DNA of 64,000 nt from Rhyacophila brunnea (Eukaryota; Arthropoda; Insecta; Trichoptera; Rhyacophilidae), in NCBI GenBank assembly GCA_022495005.1, contig JAGYXB010000509.1, positions 62,001 to 126,000 on the forward strand, written 5' to 3'. The stretch's first letter is position 1, and the number at the start of each line of letters is the position of its first letter. A program made the translations under genes and the position numbers. Of the stretch, positions 53,450 to 64,000 are shown piece by piece. The notes beneath the pieces are model-generated. The model worked only from the letters and a program-made list of their open reading frames with translations, was not told the DNA's origin and searched no databases.

Positions 53450-55343
53450 CAGTACCATTGAATTACATCAATAATAATAATATGGCACATTGTCATTCAC
53501 TTGATGTCCATCATATAAATAAATCAATCTGTATGTACTTAGTTGCCTGTCGAAAATAATATTAACTTTGAAAACTTATTTATTCCGAGACAGGTAACGT
53601 ATTTGTCGCAATTTATTGACAAATAAAATTTAATTATCCGTAAAATTTTGACATTTCAATTTATCGCTTGCAAAACCACAATCACTGGTTAGTAGTTATT
53701 TAATTTGAATTGTTAACATTTCATTTTGTAAATCATTTATTTTATTATTCATCCGTCTAAGCCAGCGTCTCCTAAAATATGCTCCGCGAAAAACTGATGC
53801 GATTAATTGGTGTTCTGTGAGAAATTATAATTCTGTTGCTCCTACACTTTTTATCTAAATTAATTATATTAGCCGTTTGCTCAATCATTTTTTTAAGTAA
53901 TCTGGTATAAACCACATTGAAAAATTATGTGGATTTGATCCAGGGCCTAGGCGGAATCACATCTATACGCAAATATTAACGGTGGGTGTTCTGTCTGTAT
54001 ACTACTTTACCGCAGGCGTGGAAAATTGATAACCAGTATCACACGTCAAAATTTGACCGGAAAAAAGTCATATGATCCCAAATAAATTAGACTCTAGAAC
54101 GCATTCCGAATCATAAATTTTAAAGGTTGTTCGATATTTGAATATAACAATTGTACGTATGGTTGTATTGGTAATAAGTAATAAGTTCATTATTTTTTTC
54201 TTCTATTGGCAGCCTCTAAAATAAAATGGCGGTTCGTGTTCTGGTTTGAAGTCTGTTGCTTTGTTTACATAATCTACGGACGCATTTCTCCATGGTTTAC
54301 TTGATTATATACATGATTATATAATATATACAGACTGCCTACATACAATTGATGGGGAGTATCTTTCCACAGGTATTTATAGCAACGCCTCCCAGGGGAT
54401 ACCCGACCTGAAACCGTTCGTAAACGTCCCCGGGTTAACTAAATTTTCGGGGTTCCGCAAATGTCGCGAGGGTTCCCCATCGGGGTTCCGGAACAAATGC
54501 CTGATTTGATAGGGCAATGTGTGAGATGCGTGAAATGTTTAAACGAAATAAAATTTAATCATTATACTATACCTACTATTATATGGTTTTAAGTATGCAA
54601 GGCTCATTTTGATAATATCTGTGCATTTAATCATATATGTAATTGACTAATTGGGTGAACTTTAAATTATAGTGGAATGTCATAGCAGAAGCGTGAAGCT
54701 CTCAGCTGCTGTGAAGTTGCAATGCGAAGTCACTTGTAGCTAACTTAATCAGCAGACCAGTGGACCTTTTTGCTTTTATGACATACATTTAAGTATATTC
54801 CATCTTTATAGAAGGAAGGTTGTTTTTAAATCAATTTTATTTGATGTGTGCTAATATATATAGTGCCATGTGCATGTACTTACCTAGTTTTATCGGTGTG
54901 CGCCACAAAAATGTTCAAAAAAAAAAAACGTCTTCCATGACCGAATAAGTTTGTGAAACGCTGCTTAAAATAATCAATTATTGGTAATTAATTTGAAACC
55001 TCCAAAATAAGGTTAACTTTTCTCTCTCTACCTATAATAATTTTAAATTTTAAATCAACCTTGCAGATAAAATATTGGGAGCGTTATTTCAACAATCTTG
55101 CAATACTGATTGTCATCGGACTTATTGATATTGAAAGATCAATTTAAAATAAGTATACCCAATTTTTCTTTCGTTGACTTTTATTGTAAGCTATTATATG
55201 TCACATTTGCAGTTTAACTTAACCGTTTGTCCGGTTTTCAATTTCATATAATTTCGTGAATTAGATTGTTAGACTATGTTAATCGATAATAAATTAGACT
55301 GATAAGTACTTTTTTTCCAATTACATTTTTAATAGGTAATATT
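53450..55343. other. Decayed repeats, no gene
   Basis: hAT-like ends at about 53765 (cagcgtctcctaaa) and inverted at about 54960 (tttgtgaaacgctg) might bound one old element. A further GC-rich hAT-like fragment (cggggttccgcaaatg, cggggttccgg) lies at about 54370-54505. No open frame. Confidence 0.35.
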
Positions 55344-56219
55344 CAATGGTTTTCAAACTTTATTGTTTCACGGCGCTCTAAAATACAACTTAATGGGATG
55401 GGTGAGCACGTTGGTCACCATGTATTTTCTCAAACATTGAAATCTGTCTAGACAGGTACAGCTACTGATTGACCTAGACAAATTGACGTTATTCTGATGC
55501 ATGCATTCACAAATATGAATACAGTCCGTTCATATTTTTTATTTGTCCCCCAGGTGATGTATGACTTGCCTACCCTACGGACCATCACTGCAGCTATCCG
55601 TATTTCTCTATGATCCTTAACTAGTGTGAACTTCTCTGTATTATCTCATTAAAAGTATTTTTGAAATCAATAATTAATTGCTAAGCTGAGATATGTCATG
55701 TTTAAAAACAATTTTTCAATAAACCAATTCAAACAATCGGATCTGTAATAATAATTGTGACTGTGGATCTGTGACTGGAATTATCAAGTTTTCATATATT
55801 TCAATTTATTTATTTTTAACATATTGTGGACATTAAAAATTATAAGTTTAAGACGTTCACAACATGACATTTAGAAACCAAGACATATAAAACAGTATTA
55901 CATAAAAAAGAGATAGATCAGTATAGAGATAGGTAGTATGTTATTAAACAGTAGAAATGTGTAAATACAAAAAATATAAATTAGATAGGTACAAGGAAGT
56001 ACACAGGATGAGTTAATCAGACCCTATTTTAAGAATTTATAAAACAACGTACACCTATACTCATCCTCGCGTAGGTGGAATATATCAACACCCGAAGCAA
56101 TTTCGTTAAACATAGTTATCGCCCTCCCAATTAGCAGTACCAGTGGCAGCTTGTTTCTGCTGTATATAGCCTGCGGTGACCCTAGGGGGCGCAGAGCCCC
56201 AGTATACTTTGAATACCAC
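55344..56219. mobile_element. Possible old hAT-like element carrying a LINE fragment
   Basis: caatggttttcaaact near 55344 and inverted ctttgaataccactg near 56219 are imperfect inverted repeats. No matching 8-bp flanks, so tentative. Confidence 0.4.
55851..56165 (-). mobile_element. Jockey-like LINE 3' fragment, copy 2
   Basis: Minus-strand reading has RAITMFNEIASGVDIFHLREDEY, the tail of a Jockey/CR1-type reverse-transcriptase ORF. Collinear with 52031-52281, including the downstream gtcatgttgtgaacgtc 3' UTR. Confidence 0.55.
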
Positions 56220-56224
56220 TGATA

Positions 56225-57538
56225 TTTGCAAATAAATTTGAAGACCACTAATTTATCATTTACATATTAATTTGGTTATTAAATATTTAATTTTTAACCC
56301 GCCGTTATAAGTATCATAGTCATTATTAGTAATTATTGTAAGTACTTTAAAATAAATCACTAGGTCTAAGTTAAGTTATTTATACCTGCGCACTGAAATA
56401 TTGATGGGCAAATTATCATAGTAGGGATGTCCCGTCGGATTTAATCCCGGGGCGCCTGTCTTGTTTTGGACAGATACTAAATCATTGGGTAGGTAGAGGG
56501 TCTTTATTCTACCTTTAGTGGAGACTGACTAATGCCTGAATACTTAATTAAAATAAAACATTTGGATAACGAATTAGTTTAAAAATACAAAACACGAAAG
56601 CAAAATTTAAATATAAATTTCTTTCTGTATTTATTGTTACATACAGCTGTACTTAGCCAGTGCGTCCCAAACATTTTTCATAAAGAATCTACTTCGGCAA
56701 AAAAGGAAATGTTGCGTTGTAAAGTTCGTTTCCCCATATCGCTTACATTCTGCAGTAGATGTGTTGCTTTCGGAAACAGTTAGTCTGCCAAGAAGAGCTA
56801 TAGGGAACATTAACTGAATCTGCCAATCCTCAAAAATTCCACTTGTCACTCGGGACTGGCGAGTAACAAAAGTCCATGATTTATAAAGTCTTCGGTAAAT
56901 GTGTAAATTTAAATAGTAAGTATTGGCCTCATATTTCGACTACTGTGCTGGCATACGCATATAACATCGACAAAGAAATATCTTCTACCTTTGATGCTAG
57001 TGGACCGTACTTCCACAGTAGGCATTCGACTTCTAGGAGGTAAATTCGAAGTAAAATACCTTTAAGGCCTTTGGTGAATTTGCTTCTTTTATATGCTTTA
57101 CCTTTGAAAGGAATGCGTAAATATTAGAAAATATCTGTAAGAATATAGAATAATTTAGGTGGTCAATTAATATTCTTAGATAATATTATCAAACGAAAGT
57201 AGTCTCCGTTACTAGGTCCAAGATTTTTAGGGTTTTTATAATAAGTAGGTTTCTGAAGCTTTTCCAAATTACATACACATGTTCAATTCATGTTACCATA
57301 CATTACATTCTATATCTTGTGTTTATTTAGTATTGAATAAAAAATATTAAAAAGTGATTAAGTAATATAAGCACAGATGCAATTTCTTCTTGTCCGTAAG
57401 GATAAGGCAGGGCTAATGTGACTGTACTTTGTCATCGCTTTTTCTCCCTTAGTGCCTCCCCCACAATGCCTTGTTTCGTGCCAAAACTAACTAACATTAC
57501 AGACATGTAGTATAATATTTATATCAACTAGGTCGGTA
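56225..57538. other. No recognised gene
   Basis: Mostly AT-rich. The minus frame at 56637-56849 has no match. About 57430-57500 shares a short repeat with 28455-28560. Confidence 0.35.
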
Positions 57539-57897
57539 CAGTGACGTCCCGTGGGGGTAGGTAGATTGAGCGTCGCTTGGGGGCGGCAAATCAAGGAGAA
57601 TCATTTGGTATACGAGATAGAAGTAGCTACCTAAACTTAGTAATAACGAAAATATCTTTCCATTAAATAAATTAGATCACTGCTTGGAAATAAGATGTAT
57701 TAATCAACATAAAAGGTTTAACAGGACTCTCTATTTTTTGTTGGGTTCGCGATGTCTAGTTTACTTCTGTTGCCCTTCGACGTACTTGGTGACTAGAAAC
57801 GACACGCGCACGGATGATAAAAAATACTGTACTTATAATAAAAGGAGCGGGGTTTTGGCGTTGCCCAGGGGCTGCATTTTGTCTAGGGACGTCACTG
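57539..57897. mobile_element. hAT-like element, family C copy 3
   Basis: Ends CAGTGACGTCCC and inverted GGGACGTCACTG, flanked by GGTCGGTA / GGTAGGTA (one mismatch in 8). 359 bp, the shortest member and inverted relative to the other two. Confidence 0.85.
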
Positions 57898-58257
57898 GGT
57901 AGGTACTTTCTTATTCAATGAATGAAACACAAGATTTATGAATGTAGTGTTAATACTATCAATATACATGAAAGTCGGTGTATGAAGACAGTGAAGAATC
58001 CGACATCTTCGGCCCCTCGTCTTGTTTAGATTGAGAGGAAAAACTGATTTTTGGACCTTCGAGAGTGTCTTTTGTGTTTAGATTCTTGACTGCGTCGTCC
58101 TACTACATTTTGATTCAACAAACTAAGTTATTAATGATGTTTAAAAATATGTCCACAGTAATAGCGGTATTATTTAAAAACAACCGTTAGTGCTAATTTG
58201 CTAATATATTTGTAGGAATATTTTGACTTGTTTGTTTGGAATGCTACAGAACAGTAA

Positions 58258-58844
58258 GGCCCGTTTCAGACGGGACACCGGTGTCGCGCTCGATATAATA
58301 TAGGAGGCCTTTGTATTCGAATAAAGGGCCTTTGTATTATGTTTATGAACGCCCCAGAGCTAATGAGTGAACGCGTGTCCGGTACACTTTTCCGTCGGCT
58401 GGTACATTCTCAAGCCGCTGATACACTTGTTTTTATCACCGCAGCCAGTTTTATGTTGTAATTTATAACGCGAAATTATGCGTTGACTCATTAGCTCTGG
58501 GCGTTCATCAACATAATACAAAGTCCCCTTTATTCGAATACAAAGGCCTCCTTATTATATACGAGCGCGACACCGGTGTCGCGCTCGATATAATATAGGA
58601 GGCCTTTGTATTCGAATAAAGGGTCTTTGTATTATGTTTATGAACGCCCCAGAGCTAATGAGACCACGCGTGTCTGGTACACTTTTCTGATACACTTGTT
58701 TTTATTACCGCAGCCAATTTTATGTTCTAGTTTATAACGCGAAATTATGGATTGACTCATTAGCTCTGAGGCGTTCATAAAAACAATAGAAAGGCCTCCT
58801 ATATTATATCGAGCGCGACACCGGTGTCCCGTCTGAAACGGGCC
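58258..58844. mobile_element. Harbinger-like MITE dimer
   Basis: Outer ends GGCCCGTTTCAGACGGGACA and its inverted complement, flanked by TAA on both sides (58255-58257, 58845-58847). The middle (about 58546-58620) repeats the inner part of the ends head to head (gagcgcgacaccggtgtcgc), so two copies are fused into one unit. Non-coding. Confidence 0.8.
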
Positions 58845-58847
58845 TAA

Positions 58848-59330
58848 GTAGTCGGATTCGAATATGATAATTGATAAGAATACACGTGATAAAAAATAAC
58901 TAATTTATAGTCGAGTTCTATTTACACGCGCCCAAGATTGATAATGTAATGACTGTCACATACCTTCCTGTAAGTTATGTACGACAACAGTAAATTCTAC
59001 AATCTCCGCGAAGGTACGTAACTAATTCTTTTATCAATAAATTTATAGGTCTGTCTCGCAAGATTAAATGGTGACCTTCACCTTACTAATTTACAAAGTT
59101 GATAAGGTTAAAAACGACGAAACCTCGGCCCCACCGCCTAACGACATTAATTTGTCTCTCCTAGGAGCACTTAATAGAAGATTCTTTTATTTATAAATCA
59201 TTAACTTGTGGTATTTTTTATTATTGACGTTTGTAGTTGGCCATACGTTGGCGGATAGATGTCGGATTTAACCTGTCATAAGATTCGTCTACGGCTATTT
59301 AACATAATATTATTATGTATGGTTAAAGGA
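58848..59330. other. No recognised feature
   Basis: AT-rich with some CpG at 58900-59170. No gene or repeat match recognised. Confidence 0.35.
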
Positions 59331-59968
59331 TAATAACCCCCCCCCGAAAATTAACCCCCATATAAAAATAAAAACGTTTAAATAAAATTTCATTTATACA
59401 ACAAATGTTGGATACTGAAGTTTATTTGATAAAATAAATGTTTTAAAATGAGTTTGACAAAATAATCAAAATAGTGGAACCCAGGTTCGAAAACTGGGTC
59501 TAGTAAATCTAGTAAATACATATATTGTTTTTCAATTTGTGTTTGAAGTCAGATTATGGACCTAATAGGTAGAGCAAGTGGCTAATATCCATCTCTAGTA
59601 AAAAGAAAAAAAACTGTTATTAGACCATCCTCCACGTAACCTTGCAATTTGGAATAGATTTTTTTGAATTTTTTGATGAAATCATCCAATCAGGTGCCTG
59701 GCATTTACTAATACACTAATACGCAGTGCGTATACACACAAATCTTGTCACTGTGTACAATTGCAAAGTTACGAGGAGGATAATAATATACAAACCGGAC
59801 ATGGTCAAAAGGAGAATAATATGGGTGCAAATTAAAAATTACATTAATATGCGATGTGTACAATTTAAACATATAGAAGGATAAAAAAATATTTTCAATT
59901 TTTCGTGATTTTTTTATATACGGGGGGGGGGATGTCTAGGAGTTATTTACACGGGGGGTTATTGTTAG
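59331..59968. repeat. Possible inverted-repeat element with C/G runs
   Basis: taataacccccc at the left and inverted ggggggttattgtta at the right. The interior at 59484-59810 is shared with 25125-25320. No target duplication found. Confidence 0.35.
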
Positions 59969-62900
59969 AGGGGTTATAGGCAGGGATTTTGTCTATGGGT
60001 TAAAAATATCCTGCCTGTCTATGTATTGTATACCATTCTTTCAGTGCCGAAGAATACTCGTTGGATGGAGGTAACGATTATAACAAACGAAAGAATAACA
60101 AGATAGTGATGCGTTACAGTGTTACGCTATAATAACTGCGGTATGTATATCGTAACGCCAAGTAATAACTCGTAGGTATGTGTTCATTTTATTTTATATA
60201 TAAACTGAAACTTTCTAAATGTTTGTACAATTATCTAAATATCAAGTCGTAACTGACAGCGTTGTTTTCAGATAATTCATAGAAATCAAAATCTTATGAA
60301 TATAATAATATTTAAACAATAACGAATAACGCGTCATTTTTTTTATCTCAGTGCTATACGGCCACATCTTTCCGGTACGGAAGCTCACGATGAATTACTG
60401 TGATATGGCGAAATGTAATACGTACAATTATTTACAAGTAACTTGAGATACAAGTTTTTATTGTGAATCAATTTGAATAATTTTACCATTAAAAACGAAC
60501 GAAATCAATCACGAATCTATGTGGTTTGAAGCAAGAACAAATCATTTATTTTATTTCACCGCATTGCAGAAACATACTCACATTGTAAATATTTTCAAAA
60601 GAAAATGTTAGAATGGGTACAGACCCTTCTCAGAGAAGGCCTGCGGTTTACTGGAGGGCCGATATTGAATTCTCACTCACGGCTGAGTAATTATTGAGTA
60701 ATCAAATTATATTATTAGTTTGTTACTTAAGGGAGGAAGCATCTAGGGACAAGTCGGCGTAAATTTACGGACTATTTCAAGAACGAACAAAAAATGTCCA
60801 ATTACTAGTTATTTAATCAATTAATCTCAGTTTGATTGATGATAAAAGAGGTAAAATTTGCAGGAAGTAAATATCCCATCATTATTTAGATACCGGTTTT
60901 AGATATTCAGTGGGTCTATTGCAGAGATGGCGAACCTATGGCACGCGAATGTTTTATGTTGATGAGAAAAAAACATACATAATTTAAAAAATATTATTTT
61001 TTACAAATACCTAAATATATATTATATAATAATAAAAACTGTGTTATCTTCGGTGTATTATAAATTGACTGCCGGCTAGACGGACATGTATCTACTCCTA
61101 CTGGGCTAATAGTATTGGTACTAATACGTAGCTGAAACCAACACAATCATACAAAGGTTTCAAGTAATTTGGTATATTTCACGCACCCAACATATACAAA
61201 CAATTACTCACATATTGTAAAACACACACAATATCAAAACAAATGTCATACTATCACGTAATCTGAGGCTTTTTGTTTATGTATACATTCATTTCGTCGT
61301 TTCGTGGTCTGAGCGTCCGACTCTCGTGATAGCACATTTTTCTAGTCCGAGTTCGAATTATGGATGAGAATTATTTTTTTTAAATGTCTATTTTAGTGTC
61401 CGTTGTATTTTTTCATGTACTTAAGTAATATATATAATTATAAAATTGTAAAATATAATATTTTATTGTTCAGTAAAAGAAGAGGAACAAAATTCAAATA
61501 CCTAATATGTAAATATGGCTGTCCTAGGATTTGTTTTCAGTTATTGACCACAGTCTACTTACCTTCAACAGGTACCCTTGTCCACTGCATATGTATATTA
61601 TATATACCCACATTGTGGTGAAAATCATCTGATATTTAATACAAGCTATGTTACAAAGTACCCACCCCACGTTTACTGTGAAATCTGAATACAACGAAGA
61701 AAATTCATTGTTTAGTAAGCACTTTATCCTATAAATAAGTAATAACGTCTTCCCATACCAAATTCTCTAAAACGAGGTAAGACGTTTTCAAGTATATAAC
61801 ATTGTATTTATTCTTGTGAATGATATATTGTCTTTGATATACCCGATCACAGTGAAGCAGAGTTCATAACGATTAGATCCTGATCAATGGATTTCAGACT
61901 TTAATCCTGCGGCTGGGTGAAGATCCCACGGATTTAATCATTTAGCTTTAGCACATTCTATTTTGGTAGGTAAGTGATTAACTTAATATTATAATTATAC
62001 ATGATGTCATTTGATTTTGTGTTGTCGAGATATTACTATACCTAATTATCACATATTCAAAATTTACCTACACAAATGCAAAAGTTTGTGTTGCCATTGA
62101 GTGGCAGGTATCTTACAAGTATTATGCTTAAGTAACAGTGTAGTCGGCTTTACATAGTCCATATTTAGATTCTCTAATTACTAGTATATATTATGCCGAG
62201 TAGTAAAGTTAGATGTATTTAGGAAGGTACATTATTTGCAGATCAAAATTAATAATTCAGTCCTAAAAATAAATGAATAAGTACATCATTATAATCGTGG
62301 GCATACTTAATAATATTAGTTAATAGTCCAAATGCACTAGCGGTTAAGTTATTAAGGTCTCGAGAATTCTCGAGAATTAACCAGAAAGGCGAATCTCGAG
62401 AAATCATCAATGAGAAATCGAGATTTTTTTCTTAGTTTAAGCTGCCGACTGCAACTAGAATTTTAAAAATTCGCCGGTAAAAAAGTTAAAAAAAAAACAA
62501 AACAAAAAAGGTCTTGACTTTCATTCTCAACAGTATATTTTATGAAATATTAAAAATTATTTTTTGATCGATAATTTCATATCATAATATCGAAAATTCT
62601 CGAGAAATCAAAAATACCAATCTCGAGTTATCGATAAAAAAAATATTCTTTAATAAACCATTTCTTTGTTTCAACGATATAATAATATCTGAGGTGTTTC
62701 AAATTATGTAGATATAGATATTAAAATATTATTTATTTAGAGATTTCGATAAATGGAAAAAGTCGAGAAATCGCAAGGTCTAGTTCGAGGCATTATTTCA
62801 TAATATCAAGTACCTGCCTAATTTTCTTCTTGTGTTGAGCTTATTTTGTTTTTTACACCTTTATTAAAATGAGTCATACTGTTGAAAGGTGTTCAGAGGA

Positions 62901-63775
62901 AGGTGTGTATCTATGTACCTACCTAGTTAACCTAAGATAGGCAGGATGTCATCGGACACGCGTCTTGGAGTCGTATTGTAAGCAGTTAGCACATCGCTTT
63001 TGTTCTACTTTGAATTATTTACTTGAATGCTCAATGTAGAGGTCAACGTTTTCCTCGCCACGAGTCGAAAACGTGACAGCGATGCATCACTGTGCTCGAC
63101 CCCCCGCTGCACTACATAATATTGCGTTGGAATAAATTTATTTGAATGAGACTTTTCCCCACCTGGTCTCAGAGGTGGTACTATCCATGAATAAGATCTA
63201 TCGGAAGAGCATGCGACAAATATATTTTGCGTTGTTTACCAATAAATAATCAGACTACCTTATGAGCGACATATTTATGTTTAAATTATGAGTTGTTTTC
63301 GAGTCATGACCCCTTTTACAATATCCACCGGGATTTCTGGCTTCAGGCTTCCACGCAAATATTATATCGTGTGTCTGAACCGAATCCGGTGTGAGTAGGT
63401 ATTCAGATATGCTATGATGCATAAGGTTCGGTGATTATTCCGGTCACGACAATTGCGGAGAGATAATTCTGGAACTGAAATCTTGCTTGGCTTGAAAGAG
63501 ACCCCACTAGGTGAGTGTGGTGAAATTCAGACCACGTAACACATTGTGGAGACATGCAGCATGTACTTATGCCTTCCCCGGAGGAGTTTCAGCCATACAT
63601 CAGACCAACCCGGCAGCTGTTGGGTTGATTGATGCCTTGTTTACTCACAATAGTGAGAAAAGAGAATAGTTTTGTGATTTTGTTTTTAAATGTATTTTTA
63701 TCTTTTTGCACCAAATGTTTTTTTACTATTATGTTATAGTTTTTATTATAACTAAATTATCTATGACCCCTCTCC
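59969..63775. other. No gene recognised; tRNA-like and hAT-like fragments
   Basis: A lone hAT-like end (cagagatggcgaacctatgg) lies at about 60923. At 61305-61360 gtggtctgagcgtccgact and gagttcgaatta resemble tRNA A- and B-boxes, probably a SINE remnant. Between 62358 and 62785 repeated tctcgag/aaatcgag palindromes suggest an old element similar in style to family F. No coding exon recognised. Confidence 0.4.
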
Positions 63776-63779
63776 ACTA

Positions 63780-63927
63780 CAGACCTACAAACTTATCTGT
63801 AGAATGGCCAAAAATGGAACACTACCGTAGGACGCCATTTTAAAAATGTCATTCGAATGTCAGATTTTGTCCAGTTACGAGTCTCAGTGGCCCCCCATCC
63901 CATTCTTCAGATAAGTTTGTAGGTCTG
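63780..63927. mobile_element. TA-flanked miniature inverted-repeat element
   Basis: CAGACCTACAAACTTATC at the left and inverted gataagtttgtaggtctg at the right, next to TA (63778-63779, 63928-63929). 148 bp; mariner-type target. The last 70 bases of the window show nothing. Confidence 0.75.
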
Positions 63928-64000
63928 TACCTATTTTTTTTTGTTTTTTGACTTCACATTTCAGGTTCATTGACAGATAACTTCACACTACTGCAATGAC

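Overview
This is eukaryotic, almost certainly insect, nuclear DNA. It is AT-rich, its genes are split by long introns with GT/AG borders, it carries short runs of the insect-type TTAGG motif, and much of the window is transposable-element debris. Frequent gtaggtacctac and ataatattat strings recall sap-feeding Hemiptera such as aphids, and also Lepidoptera. I lean slightly to Hemiptera but cannot settle it. There are no bacterial operons, CRISPR arrays or viral genes.

The one gene I can reconstruct runs on the + strand from 2780 to 23739. It is the orthologue of protein regulator of cytokinesis 1 (PRC1/MAP65/Ase1 family; fascetto in Drosophila). Eleven coding exons join in phase and cover everything except the N-terminal part (roughly 65-70 residues by comparison with human PRC1), whose exon I could not find in the first 2.8 kb. 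Its introns hold many mobile elements. Intron 3 (7 kb) carries a Harbinger-type MITE nested in another inverted-repeat element, and a 5.4-kb LTR retroelement that interrupts a further inverted-repeat element.

Downstream of PRC1 I see only gene starts. At 27291 there is a short exon whose translation looks like a mitochondrial presequence and ends at a perfect splice donor. At 34461 there is a first coding exon with an insect-style 5' UTR and initiator, encoding a short hydrophobic leader and a Cys-containing stretch. At 46254 there is a CpG-rich possible exon. No continuation exons were recognised, so the right half is mostly intronic or intergenic.

The mobile elements are the richest part. 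Many can be delimited to the base by target-site duplications: several hAT-like families with 8-bp duplications (29394-31124, 29498-29876, 33338-33631, 36851-37126, 42762-44353, 45608-46024, 46754-47649, 47206-47429, 50740-51154, 52733-53441, 57539-57897), TTAA-flanked elements (3146, 31184, 49759), TA-flanked elements (1898, 21990, 63780), and elements flanked by TTA or TAA (6444, 20724, 58258). There are also 3' ends of RTE-like and Jockey-like retrotransposons and tRNA-derived sequences. Several nested insertions can be checked against an empty copy inside the same window.

I found no clear new functional system. The oddest object is the composite LTR element at 7610-12978. It has a second, different LTR and primer-binding site inside it, and a ten-unit 112-bp array with a 336-bp higher-order period.
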